64,000 nucleotides of DNA, taken from contig NC_087377.1 of assembly GCF_963675165.1 (NCBI RefSeq), forward strand, positions 13,946,198 through 14,010,197. Direction: 5' to 3'. Shown here one piece after another: positions 33,184 through 45,560 of the stretch; within the stretch, counting starts at the first letter, position 1, and every line of letters starts with the position of its first letter. This DNA is from Halichondria panicea (Eukaryota > Porifera > Demospongiae > Suberitida > Halichondriidae). A model generated the notes under the pieces. It was given only the letters and a program-made list of their open reading frames with translations. It did no database searches and was not told where the DNA came from. Made by a program: the position numbers and the translations under genes.

Positions 33184-33695
33184 GAAAAAGTTGCGAATCC
33201 TGACAACGAACGCAAACAAGAAAGACTTCGAATAAGGAGGGATCGAAACAGACAAGCAAGAGCCCAAGAAACACCTGAAGAGAAAGAAGTCAGGCTAGCC
33301 AAACGCAGAGAAAAGCACAGGGCACTCAAGATTCAAGGTAACCATTGCACTGGATGCCAATAGAGCATCCCAGCAACTGAGACGGGACACAGAGACTCCT
33401 GAGGCCAGGCAGGCACGCCTACAGCAAATGGCTGCTTCCACCCAAACCAGCAGAGCTTCAGGTAAGTACAGGCCGCGTACAGGTGATATAAGTCAGTGTA
33501 ATTTTCATTACAGATACTCCTGAGGCCAGACAGGCACGCCTACAGCAAATGGCTGCTTTAACTCAAACCAGCAGAGCCTCGGGTAAGTGCCACTGACAAG
33601 TGGCGTTCATGATGATAAGCCAGTGTTTTTTTTCTACAGAGACTCCTGAGGCCAGACAGGCACGCTTGGAACAAGATAATATTCACAACACATAG
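33184..33695 (+). CDS. Exons encoding TPE-x-R-x-A-R-L repeats (gene or element fragment)
   Basis: Open segments with splice sites: about 33184-33338 (RNRQARAQETPEEKEVRLAK), 33366-33461, 33514-33582 and 33640-33695 (ends TAG). The later exons begin with near-identical codons for ETPEARQARLQQMAA; all are bounded in phase 1, so they can be multiplied without breaking the frame. From memory, TPEQRxxRL-type repeats occur at the N-terminus of proteins encoded by Helitron-like and other transposons. No start codon or catalytic domain was found. A fourth related stretch lies at about 44290-44350 inside a foldback element, so this is more likely mobile DNA than a host gene. Confidence 0.45.
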
Positions 33696-33879
33696 ATGTG
33701 AACCACCTGTACTGCTAACACGCTCGCCCCATGACACCTTGTGTCACCCTAGTAATATTATCGCTTGACCACGGTGCAAATTATATCTCTCATGCGGATG
33801 GTGCTGAATCCTTCAGTTTTTAAAGTAGATGGAAACGAGGTACCCTCGAAGTACCATCCGTGTTTCCCCGCGGTTTTAA

Positions 33880-34080
33880 TCGAGGCTTACTTCCAACGTG
33901 GGGTCTAAACATGAATAATTCATGAGAATTGTTTTTGCTGTCTGTAAAAAGTCCATGACGAGCAGTTCTGCTGCTAAACATCAACTTCATCAAATACTTG
34001 TGGCCATTTGGGACACAGTGTACTACTTAGTGACACAACCTTAGCTATATCAGCTAAACTAACACAAGCATGAAGAATCG
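33880..34080. repeat. Dispersed repeat, inverted copy at about 42130-42320
   Basis: ATGAATAATTCATGAGAATT, GCAGTTCTGCTGCTAAACAT and ACTACTTAGTGACACAACCT here correspond in reverse complement to sequence near 42300, 42235 and 42175. About 200 bp is shared; the family is not recognised. Confidence 0.75.
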
Positions 34081-34595
34081 CTCTGTGTTAGACTAGCTAC
34101 TTCACGACAATCAAGATTGTATTTTCTTCGTTTCCAAATGATACTCACCATCAGGGGGCATTGGTCAGTGTACATTTTAGCCAAACATTTTTCTTTCAAT
34201 ATTGAGGGAGTAATTTTGAAAGAAAAACATAGTTTGATTCGGTAACCATGCAAATTGAATATTGAATATTTGTCTTGAATTCATTATAATATTTTATATT
34301 TTGTTTTAGTTTATTATGCTGTTATAAAATATTAGCATTGAATAGGCAGAAACCTTTTTCAAATTTCATTCACTGCATGCATGCATAGATTGAAGAGTTA
34401 GAGGGATAGGAAACGGTTGGTATCTCGAGTAACATCCGCGCTACGCTGCGGTTTAATCGAGGCCATCACAACAATATCTATTTCTACACTCAGTGCATAA
34501 TAAACTACAAGTAACTGTGCTTAGTCCGTGCAACTCACTTATATTTCAAGGTCTATACCTATTGTAGTAGTCATAACCAGCACGCTTACACGTTA

Positions 34596-35026
34596 TACAG
34601 TAGACTCTCGCTATTCCGGCTCTCTGAAGTACGGCCACCTCGATATACCGGCCATTTGGTTTGGCACGGAATGCTACCTCTATGTTTACTCATGGTTTAC
34701 TGCACAAAACTCACCCTGAAGTACGGCCATTCGCTATTCCGTTTACCGGCCAGTGCTGGCTGTCCCAAATAACGTTTTCAATGTAATTTTATGTGTATTA
34801 CGGCCGGATATGATGTTTTGGGTGTGGTTTAGTAAATAAAATTGGATTACACTTAAATAGAGAGCAGAATGATTCATTATCCTCAAGACAAGAACTGAAA
34901 TCAGTGATTAGATTCGAGGTAAGGTCGTTTTTAAGCCGCGGCTAATTATCTGAAGTACGGCCACCTCGCTATTCCGGCCAAGCTGCATGGTCCCAAGGGT
35001 GGCCGGATTAACGAGAGTCTACTGTA
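34596..35026. mobile_element. TACAGTAGACTCTCG element (pogo-like MITE)
   Basis: 431 bp with ends TACAGTAGACTCTCGCTATT and ACGAGAGTCTACTGTA. GTACGGCCACCTCG recurs near both ends. TA at the ends fits Tc1-mariner-type insertion. No transposase frame. Confidence 0.8.
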
Positions 35027-35852
35027 TGTTCCAATACTTCTAAAACAGCCTTGGGAACATATAACTTTATTGGAAAGTATCTTTTTACTGGGTGTGGTCA
35101 GTCTTAGCAAGTATTACACGTGGCTCATGGACTAGGCGTGTTATAAATTGCTGAAAGAGATGATGTCTCAAGGAAACACAGCTTTGGCCGGCAAAAATGT
35201 GCTTAATAGCCTCGTAATGCGGATAATTTTCGAGGCTCCACTGTGTAAAATCATCACGTGCACCACTTCGTTTCCTATCCCTCTACAGACCTTTGTAGAG
35301 TTCTTGCAACCCTCTGTATTGTATTGTTAGGTCTAGTTTTAGTAATAGGAGCTCAGGGGCGTAGCCAGGATTTGAGAGAGGGGGGTGCTGGATGAATGGA
35401 TTTCTGAATTACCAGTGCGCTCCGGCGATGCAAAATGTGCCCCAACGGGGGGTGGGGGTCTGGGGGCACTCCCCCCAGAAAATTTTTGTTGTTACATGCT
35501 CTGAGATTGATTCTAAAGCAATCTGGCTAAAGAAATGAGGGTACTGCTGCTTTGAGGGTACTGGTGGTTAAGCCACATCTTCATCTGAATATGTCCTATA
35601 AAATGCATTGTTTTGAGTTGTGACAATTAAATCATGCAGCTGCTAACCACGTTCTGCTTGTGAATTAGCAGGACAGGGTGGCAAGCCACTTGCAGTTTTG
35701 CAGTGCTGCATGCTCTGTGAACTGGGCTCAACTGAAAGAGTGACATGATGATGATGGTGATAGCTGCTGAACAGTCTGCAACTCTGTGGGATCCGGGACC
35801 TTGGTCTGCTCAGCCCACGTGGCTTTGCGCATGTACCCTCATTTCTTTTCAA

Positions 35853-37392
35853 ACTAGCGTCAAACTACCGTCCGATCTCATTTCTATCGTTACTATCAAA
35901 GGTGCTGGAACGCATTGTTCATAATGAGGTAGTGGAGTATCTTACTTCCAACAACCTTCTTTCAACACTTCAATTTGGCTTCAGGCGGGGCAGTTTTACC
36001 CAGGAGGCAATCCTCCATGCTACTCATGGCTGGCACCGCTCATTGGACAATGGCTCTAGTGTAGCTGCTGTTTTCTTTGACCTGAGCAAAGCCTTCGACA
36101 GAGTCCCTCACCAAGGCCTCCTGAAAACTCTCTGGTCAGCAGGCATCTCGGGCAGCCTACATAAGTGGTTTACTAGCTACCTCACAAACAGGAAGCAGAA
36201 GGTAGTCCTAGATGGTCACTCTTCGTCGACCGCCAATGACACTTCTGGAGTACCACAGGGGTCCAACTTAGGCCCCCTTCTGTTCAGCCTATACATTGAT
36301 CCCCTAACAAGAATTCCTCTTTCTCCGGGCTCTCAGCTGTTATTGTATGCGGATGACATACTCCTGTACAGCCCCATTAGAAATGAATTTGACGTCTTGG
36401 ATCTTCAAGAAGATATTGATGCCATCGCCAACTGGGTCAACACTGCGGATCTCACTCTCAATCAGTCAAAAACCAAACTGCTACTCCTCTCTAGAAAGAG
36501 ACAGCCCCCGTCCATCATACTCTCTACAAACTCAGGTCAAATTACACAAGTGGACTCCTTGTCCTACCTTGGAGTTACCATCACAAAAGACCTAAAATGG
36601 AATAGCCACATCTCCAACACCTGCGCTAAGGCAAAATCTAAACTTGGCTTGTTATACAGGCACTTCAACCAAGCAGATCAGTCCACACTTTCCTCCCTGT
36701 ACAAATCACTGGTGCTCCCACTCCTTGATTACTGCAGCAGTGTGTGGGACCCCTCTTCTTCTTGTGCCATCAATCAGTTGGAGTCGGTTCAGAAGTTTGG
36801 AGCGCGACTCTGTACCAAACGCTGGTCAGATCAATACTTACCTCTGCTAGCTAGTTTATCTTGGCCCTCTCTGAGCACAAGACGGTCTCAACAGAAAGTA
36901 ACTCTGTGCCGCAGGATCATCAGGGGGGAATCAATTCTCCACTCGTCAAGGTTCACACTCTCAATCCGAAACCTAACCCTCGGCATTACCATCATGACCA
37001 ACCTCTACTTATCCCCTTTGCCAAAACACTGTCATATCAATCATCATTCTTCGTAAATGTGGTTCCACTCTGGAATTCCCTACCAAGCAGTGCTGTCTCT
37101 GCAAGTAGTTTAATTAGTTTTAAGGCTCATGTGCGGAATTGTTTCAATTAATTACTTACTTATAACTAATTGTCTGCTTGCCCTTACTTACAGTCTTGTG
37201 CCTGTTAATTAATTTGTACTTCACTGTCCTTGTCACTGCCTGCACTTTTTAGTTACTTGTTTTGTTTTTTTGTTGTTTTTTTGTTTTGCCTTTTGCTGTT
37301 TTTGTTAGGGCTACCTTAATATTAGCTCTCAGTTGCTAGTTGGTACGCACCTATGCTCTGCATAAAATTTTATAAAGAAAAAAAAAAAAAAT
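35853..37392 (+). pseudogene. 5'-truncated LINE with nearly complete reverse transcriptase
   Basis: The reading frame begins without a start at about 35853 (SNYRPISFLSLLSKVLERIV) and runs to a stop at 37056. Counting from the internal Met at 35902, it has DLSKAFD at 60-66, GVPQGSNLGP about 117-126, and the catalytic YADD at 149-152, followed by the LLDYCSSVWDP region. A single frameshift near 36955 moves the true C-terminus into another frame (VVPLWNSLPSSAVSASS, stop at 37151). The endonuclease and ORF1 are missing. A tail of 14 A residues after ATAAAG ends the element near 37392. The copy is relatively young, since most of the frame is open. Confidence 0.9.
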
Positions 37393-37534
37393 GTGCACTG
37401 GCTGGAATGAAATTTGGAGGTGGAGCTAGCTAGTTGGAGGTGGAGTTTTGAGTTGAATGCTGATTCAGCAAATAATTATTAATTCCAGGCGCACGGTGTC
37501 ATAGGCGCGAGTGACTCCCCCAAAAAAATGACTC

Positions 37535-38702
37535 CCGGTGTCATAAAATTTTAGGCCCCCCATGAGATTGGGCCCCCCGGGCCTAGAATTTTAACATTTT
37601 AGGCCCCCTCTTAAAATTTTAGGCGCAACATTATGTGACAAATTAACAGCGCAACAGCGGTAACATTATGTGACAGTGCATTCTCAAAATACACAATACA
37701 GTCTTCTATGGTCTTCACAGTCTATGCAGTGCCAGTTACTGAATGCAGCTCTCCTCACACACACACATTTCATGCATGTACAGTAGTATACCACAGGGCA
37801 CTGGTCTCACAGCCATCACACTGGACCATGTCATTCTATGAATCAGGCCTCATGCAGCACAAAGCACATATAGGTGCCAACTGTCCCGAATTGGTCAGAA
37901 GTCTGGACTGTCCAAGATTACCCTTGTCTTGAAAGGAAACTGCTTGTGATTCTACCATAGATACAACAGTTTCTCTCTTGACTTCTATCTATGATTCCAC
38001 ATTATACTTGAGATCTGAGCCAGTGATGCTATTGGAGCATCGGATCCCCACAACAATTTACATCTTCTATGTAGGCAAACATGGAGGAAGATATGAATTG
38101 TTGTCTTTGCACTGAAAATTGTGTGCTTTATACTTTATAATAATTATGAATTCACAAATTTTGCCTCCTTTGGCGGCCAGCCGCTTGGGGATAACGCCGC
38201 CATGTTTTGTCCTGAAATTTGGCAGAGAAAGTAAGCACGAAGTTGCCAATATGGCGATAGCTATGCACAACATTGATTATCTTACAGGCAGATCCAAAAT
38301 TGCAGAGCTGCATCAAAGCATTTAACTCTTATAGCTATAAGCATGAGTAACTCGAGGCTAGAGTATAACTTGAAAGGTAAATCTTCCTTCACTTTGAATT
38401 CCATGATAGAATAATAATGCAAACATTTTTGCTACTTTGATACAGAGTCTTTGCATGCATGCAGTCTCTTTGATGCTTTGTCAACTAATAGAGCTAACCT
38501 TACCATATTATTATATCTCTTTGACTTCGTTCATCGTGCAGAAAAGGATAGCAGAAGAGGGGGGCCTAGAATTTTAACAGATTGGACCCCCTGGGGGGCC
38601 TAAACTGTTAACATTCTAGGCCCGGGGGTCTCAAAATTTTAAAATTCAGTCTAGGCCCTGGGGGGGCCTAACATGGGGGGGCCCAAAATTTTATGACACC
38701 GG
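37535..38702. mobile_element. 1.17-kb element with CCGGTGTCATAAAATTTT ends
   Basis: The left end CCGGTGTCATAAAATTTTAG and the inverted right end AAAATTTTATGACACCGG are followed inward by runs of GGCCCCCC and repeated AGAATTTTAACA words. Flanks contain repeats of TGACTCC/GTCACTCC on both sides. No ORF. Confidence 0.75.
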
Positions 38703-40825
38703 TCACTCCTACCTAGTCACCAGTGACCCCCGGTCGCTCATGCCTAGGTCACTGACTCCTAGTCACGAATGACTCCCCCTAACTCCCCCCACAAATTGAG
38801 ATTTCAGCAGATCGAGGGCTACTAAGTATATCCTCAAAAGACTGCTGCCCATGCAGTGACTATATACTAGTCTATATACAATCAAGTTCATCACTGTTAT
38901 CTATGAGAGGCCTGTTATACAAGTGGTAGTTTTTTTGTCTATAGCTGTTCCTTATTAAACTATCGTTACTTCACTTAGTCAGCAATATAATTTTGAAACA
39001 ACAACATCCATCACAATAATTAGCATGAAAAACAAAAAATAACACAGTGCAAATAATTATAGTGCATGAAAAACAAAAACAGTAGTGGAAGATAACGAAA
39101 ACCTAAAAATGCTACAACTAGCTATATATATTCTCCAACTGAGTGAGATACTATAATGATACCACGAGTTGCACGTATCACACTGTATCATTTCATCGTA
39201 GGAGTCAGGGTGGAGACAAGGGGCAGTATAATTATATTAATCACAATGCTGGAAAATCTCTCTGTTCTCTTGCGACTATTCAGTTCTTTTGACTTCGAAA
39301 ATCTTCTTCAGTTTCTCATTTCAAAATAACGTACAAGGTGGTGCCTCATTTTGCATTTAGGATGATGTGATTCGAATTGTCTCTTTGCAATTCGTGGTAT
39401 GCAGCGCAGTGGAGTAGGAACAGGGGGGGGCCAGGGGGCCAGTGGCCCCCAACAACATTGAATCAGCCCACCCTTCCTGAGTTGGATAGGTGTTTTAACC
39501 AACCAATTGACAAGGATAAAGCATGAATTTGTAAGCAGAAATGAAGAACCGCTTTTTTTACGCTTCTGAATGATAATACTCTTGTTTTACAGTAACATGT
39601 TTTAGCAATTCTGCTGTATTATTATTAGGCTGCAGCTAATTATGATGTCATAATGAGGGTGTAGTTTCCTGTCTTAAAATTTCCAGCGCAGGGAGCGCCA
39701 CTTGGGTAGTGCTTCGCCGCACCACCACCCAAGTGGCCCCTCCAACCTTTTAACTGTTCCTACTACTGCAGCGGCAACAGCAAATAAACCACAGTTGTTG
39801 CTGCCACTGCATGTTCTGCTGCTGAATACAGGCCACAGACAGTACAACCCATTGTGTGCTTGTATATTATATTTGGGCGATTTGCAGCTCAGCATTTAGC
39901 TCCAGTTCTTTCCCATATTAACCTTGCAACCTTGCTCTTCATTCACATGCATATGTCTAGTATACATTCCAGCTGTCACTTGCTGTCTACTACTTCTACT
40001 ACCTTGCTATTATAACCTTGCTCTTTATCCTGGCTCTTTATTCTACTAGACCTATAATAATACTAAATTGTTATTAGATAGAAACATGCAGGTCACATTG
40101 GCCGGAACAAACAAGCATGTGCGTAGGGAGTCATTCACTCCTGGGGGAGTCCGCCACACCTTAGGCAGGAATGACCGGGGAGTCATTCATTCCTCTGACA
40201 ACGGTCCTCTGACACAATCATGTCTAGCTATACATAATTAGATAATGATGCTTATAGAGTTTGCAACATGAAACACATAGACTGGGGGCCAGACCTTTTT
40301 CTCAGAGGGAAGAGAGAAAGAGGTCTGCTTACTCGAGGCTGTCTACTCCAACGTGGAAAGAAAATCCAGGCTGAAAACGGTTGAGGAGACAAACGATTGT
40401 CTTACTGTCTATTAAAAAAAAAAACTGATGCTAAACTTACACTTTATTTCCATACTTTAGGACATATATGATCCAGGAGTCTACTTAGCTAGGCAGTTAG
40501 CTATATGTAACAAATGTTATTGGTACATAGCCTATATGGCAGTCCATCTCAAACGGTGAAAAAAATGCTATGTACCTCTAGCTCTTTCCCAACAACTGAG
40601 AATTTTTGTGTGTGTTTTTCACATGATCCACCAATCAAGGGGTATGGAAATCAAGTTTTGGGGGACCTCAGGAAGGTCTGCATAAGGCCTCAAACAAGCT
40701 TATTGTGTCTAATGCCTACTTCTCAAAGACCCCTCCAACACTTAAACACATTCCCCTTCATGGTAGGTATATCATTTAGAAATGACTAAAAAATAATCTT
40801 GATTTTCGTGAAGTAGCTAGAGGTA
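38703..40825. other. Gene-free, repeat-rich stretch
   Basis: No gene is supported. It contains GACTCC/GTCACT-rich sequence (38700-38790 and 40125-40190) and a G/C-rich GGCCAGGGGGCCAGTGGCCC near 39430. The short open frames have no recognisable content. Confidence 0.5.
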
Positions 40826-40826
40826 G

Positions 40827-42092
40827 AGATGTCAGACCGGAAGTAGTGCGTGGGCGTATTTTCGTACAGTAATTCAATGGTAAAAAACGGGACCAGAAAG
40901 TGAGTGAACAAGAAGGGCTTTCCGCAAGCCCTGGAAGAGTCTAGCAAACAACAGCTGTTCCCAGGGGTAAAAAATAGCGTAGAATTTGATTTTTATAACA
41001 GTTTTTTATGATTTTAGCATTTGATGCTTGTTTTGTGTGTGATTTTTTCTCAAAGGTGATCATCATTTTGGCAACCAAACATGAAAATGAACAAAAACAC
41101 AAGTGAGCATGTCTTTCATCTCTAACTCTCTCCAGATTATGCAAAAAGTTGCTACAATAAGCTTTTATTTCTTGCGGAATCACATATTGCATGGATAGAT
41201 GGGTGGAGCTGAGAATAGAAATGCAGTAAAATCAAGCCAAGTGTACCAATAGCTGTATTTATTTCTTAGAAGTTCTTAGAAGTTACTGAAAGTAATTATT
41301 GAAGCAATCTGAAAGCCTCTGTTGAAAAGAAACAAGAAAGATTGGAGAGAATTCCAGGGACAACAATGTAATCTACCAAAACTATTAAATTGCAAGAACT
41401 GATTCAATTTGCACACAAAAAAAGACAAGAGTAATCTACTGTATTAATTAGAAGCTGTCAACAGAGTTGTATATCATAGATTTATAGTTGTATAGCCTTA
41501 AATCTACATCACACTAAAAACGAATTATTTAGACCAAATGAAATTGACAGAAAAGTTGCTTATAAAGATCAAGAAACAGATAGCGTAAGGTGGACATTGA
41601 TGAGAGTTCTGAAACATGATACAATAATATACTGAAAAGATAGCATTGTTACTTTAAATCCAAAAGAACTCTCTGAAGCAGGAGACATCATACTATTATA
41701 GGGACATCATAAAGATATACATTACAGAAACATTATAAACTTCATAATAGATATCAAATGGTTACAATGTTAACTCCTGAGTCCTGAGTGTCCATTTCAT
41801 ACTTTTTTAAAAGAGAATAGACCAAGCGGTTCAGCAGATATGCTAACTTTAAGACCATTTCCGGTATTAACAACAAATTTCATAAGTCCCGCCCAAGTAC
41901 ATTAAAATGCGGTAAATTTTTGTACGAATTTTTCCCTGGCTAATGTTCTTCACAACGCTGTATCTCTGCATTCGCTTGACCAAATCCAGTGCAGTAAAGT
42001 TTTTCTGGTTTGCCTTGAGTGTTCAAAAGAGATAGTAATACATAGGAGTTAGAAATAGCAAAAATGAAAATCGGTCTGACATCGCTACTAGA
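40827..42092. mobile_element. 1.27-kb inverted-repeat element
   Basis: The left end reads AGAGATGTCAGACCGG and the right end CGGTCTGACATCGCT. CTAGAGG lies just outside each end (left, before TAGAGATG; right, after CATCGCTA), suggesting a 7-8-bp target duplication. The interior is AT-rich with no coherent frame. Confidence 0.6.
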
Positions 42093-42320
42093 GGTACACA
42101 GATTGAGCCTCTGTCAGAGGCTTTTTCATGCTTGTGTTCCTATAGCACATAATTATGATAATTAGCTAAGGTTGTGTTACTAAGTAGTGTGCTATGTCCC
42201 AAATCGCCACACAAATGAGGTGAAGTTGATGTTTAGCAGTAGAACTGCTTGTAGAATTTTTTACAGCCGGCAAAAACAATTCTCATGAATTATTCATGTT
42301 TAGACTCCCACGTGGATGGT

Positions 42321-43892
42321 ACTGGAAGTGCACTCCGTTGCCAATCCCTTTCTCTTCTATCTATTGTTTAGGGACCCGCCCCCCAATGGAAAAATCACGT
42401 GCGTGGACTCCTGTTTCCTGTCATAAAGCTTTGGCGCCTCCACCGAGGCATCAGCACCGGGTGGTTTTGGTTAACGTTAATGGTTAAGAGTGCATTCAAT
42501 ATAATTATGGGATTAATAGCAAAAAGCAATGGCAAGGCTTTTAATTTGCCTCATGCACTATTAATCTCTTGTTGCAGGAGTAATGATACTAATTGTTACG
42601 ACAGTTTTATTAGTATTTTTAGCTGTGGCCGTTAATTATTTGAAAACATACGTTATTAATTGCACTGCTTCACTGTACAATTCTAGTGCACTAATTATTA
42701 CATCATACAATTATTATTACTGATACACAAATCTCCATATTTGTGGAAATTATAATAATGGTTTCTGTATTGTTTTCGATAATATGTAGGGCTCAAGTTC
42801 TGGAACTCACATCAAGGTGGGTAGCAGAAAAATTTATGCCGTCAAATCGTCAGACCTGGTCCACTTGCAAAAGGGAAAAGGCAAACAAAAATTCAAATTT
42901 TTTTGAATGGTGCTTGCTGGTGCATTCTGGTGCATTTTGAGTAATTATTTAATGAATTTGAAAATTGACATTTTAATTGAGACAATCACAAAAATTGATA
43001 TTGGTACAGGTATATGAGGTTGCACCTAAAACTTTCCTGAGACGGTGAATGATACCTTAGGGAAGGAGATGTTCTTCTGCTGGTTTGGAGAGGCGCATCA
43101 ATGTGAGGACACTGAAAGAAACTCGATTGCAGTTTGGAGAGAGACATTTTCTTCTGGGTTGCAGCTAGATCTGACACTGATCCTGCAGTACTACTAGTCT
43201 ATTACGTCTATTACTGTATCTAGCTATTACTGGAATTTAATGGTATATTAAATGGGGTTAACAGGGCGGAGCAGGTCAAAGGGGCTTGCACATGCGCAGA
43301 AATGGGCAGTCAGTTACCTTGTGGCTTGCGCTCACATGGGAACTTAGACACATGCGCAGTAACATTCGTTACCTCGTGGCTTAAGTCAGCAGCAACCAGG
43401 ACGAGTGTGCTATCTCTTTCCCCAACCCATGAGCTCCCACCCATGCATTAGCGCCACAGCTTGGCCCATCTCTTATGTTTAGTTTACCTCTTATTTTTAA
43501 TATATTTTTCGTTAAACATTTTACTTTAATTTTCTCCAGTGCCCTTCCCTGGCGGAGGGCACTGTGACGGGGGCAGCTGGTTAGGCTTTCGCCTCGGCTC
43601 GTCTCAACTATTTCACCTGTAAATCAAACATTTATAGGCAGAGATCGGTTTGAACGCTAGGGCGGGCGTCTGCAGAGCCAGCTTGCTCCCAAAAGCCAAA
43701 CCACCGTGGCATTAGGTCATACTGGTTAGGACAGAACAGTATAGTGCTAGGGCTGTTATAGCCCCGACTCCAGCCCCTTGAATAGTGGGCCTGGTATTTA
43801 CTGTTGGCGCGTGGGTGGAAAATTAATTTATTATTTACCGTATTTTATCTCATTGAACGTTAAAGTGATAAAGAACAGAAAAAAGAAAAAGA
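42321..43892. other. Gene-free stretch
   Basis: No gene is supported. 43540-43690 has a GC-rich block with a small hairpin (GTGCCCTTCCCTGGCGGAGG, pairing GTGCCC with GGGCAC). Two copies of a CACATGCGCAG word lie near 43290 and 43350. Confidence 0.4.
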
Positions 43893-44830
43893 AGAGGCTA
43901 CTATGGTGAGCCTTTTGTTTCAAAATGGCGATACAAGTTTTTCGCCTAACCGTTATAAAAGCGAAAACTCTGCCTGGGATCGAGGCTACAAAATACCATG
44001 TGTTGGTGTCCCAAAAATCAACTCGATTTGTTTTATCAACTCGATTTTATCGACTTTATCTGGTAGGGATCGACTCGATGTGTTATATCAACTCGATTTC
44101 AGATTTTATCCATTTCATCTGGTAAGGATCGACTCGATGTGCTTTATCCACTCGATTTCTTCTGGTGAGAGGATCGACTCGATTCCAGGCCGCTGGAGGA
44201 AAAGGCGAGTTTCGAGGGCGGCTTGATATCGAGGCTATCTATGGCTGTACTCTTGCAACAAAGGCGCTACTGCTAAGCTCAGACAAGGCACTGAGACTCT
44301 TGAGGCCACAGGCAGGCCTACAGCAGGTCAGAGTAGCTGACCTTCCAGGCACGCCTGCAGAAGGTCACAGCAGCTTACTTGTGCTGGATCACAGTAAATT
44401 AAATCACTAAATGCTTGTCTACTTGACTCTTGAGTTCATGACACATAGCAAGTAGCTGCTGTGTGATCTCAGGCTCAGAAGGTCCCCATCTGAGCTACTC
44501 TGAGCTGCTGTAGGCGTGCCTGTGGCCTCAAGAGTCTCAGTGTCTTGTCTGAGCCTAGCGCCTTCGTTGCACACTAGAGTGCAGCGACTACAGCCATATC
44601 AGGCCGCCCTCGAAACTCGCGTTTTCCCCGACCTGGAATCGAGTCGATCCTTACCAGAAGCAGTCGCCAAATCGAGTTGATAAAACACATCGAGTCGATC
44701 CTTACCAGATGAAGTCGATAAAATCGAGTTGATAAAACACATCGAGTCGATTTATCCTTCCAGTTTGGGACACCAACAGATGGTATTTTGTATCGCCATT
44801 TTGAAACAAAAGGCTCACCATAGGCTACCT
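43893..44830. mobile_element. Foldback element with ATCGACTCGAT repeats
   Basis: The left arm starts AGAGGCTACTATGGTGAGCC and the right arm ends, inverted, with GGCTCACCATAGGCTACC. Both arms contain several copies of GGATCGACTCGATGTG and ATCAACTCGATTT. The centre carries AGACTCTTGAGGCCACAGGC and its inverse, related to the repeat exons at 33.2-33.7 kb. A hairpin-end segment of the TAGCCTCGAT family lies in the left arm (about 43938-43988) and another near 44178-44230. Confidence 0.8.
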
Positions 44831-45176
44831 CTCTGTATATACTGTAGACAGAGACAGCTAAGTAAAACATCAGCTCTGTAGATTTATTCATTAACTTGAG
44901 GCTCGGATCGGATACACACTCAGGCGACAAGTTAATCTCATAAGAAATTAGTTAAACCTGTGGGTAAAAAATAAATGTGGATAAGTACAGTGGCTGTGAC
45001 GTAACATAATGTGAGGACTACTTATTGATTTACACAATAGATTTACCATTGAAAGCACTATCCATTAATACACACTCAAGCAACAAGTCCCTCGGATTGT
45101 AAACACATTCAGGCCACACAGTTCTCGGATCAGATACCACGTACTTACTCTGCATGTGACCAATTTTCGGCAAATG

Positions 45177-45560
45177 TCACAACAATACTTCCTTCCAGAG
45201 AGAATGGCACTGAACGTCGAACAGACACACCAACACTTTAAAGATGGCTTCACTCAGAGAAACAAGAGGAGAAATCACCATCACAACACTTCTTTCAGAG
45301 AGAGGTGCACTGGTCCTGTCAAGCTTCACATCAATCAAGAAAGGGAGCCGTCTGGAAAGCAGATGGACTTTCTCTGGGACTTGCCATAGCAGGTCGGTAC
45401 GGTACCCACATAAACACCAGCGTACAGACACTTCAACGCCTCCAGCTGCTTGTCTTTCAAGACTAGACCTGGTTTTCCAACACAGGATAACGCGTACGCG
45501 AGAGCAGAAGAGAAGGTAGCAGCATAGATACTGTACACTCCGTGGATGTGAAACACTTTC
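45177..45560 (-). pseudogene. RecQ-like DNA helicase fragment
   Basis: The minus strand reads LKDKQLEALKCLYAGV, then VPTCYGKS (Walker A, with the usual second Gly replaced by Cys), then after a frameshift LPFLIDVKLDRTSA and SVVMVISPLVSL, which fits helicase motif Ia. Motif order and content match the start of a superfamily II RecQ-type helicase. The Walker A change, the frameshift and the absence of the DEAH and later motifs show it is not functional. Its inverted 5' sequence recurs near 46760. Confidence 0.7.

Noticed and set aside
43540-43700. tRNA-derived SINE
   Set aside because: GGCAGCTGGTTAGG looks slightly like an A box, but no convincing B box, cloverleaf or A-rich tail was found.
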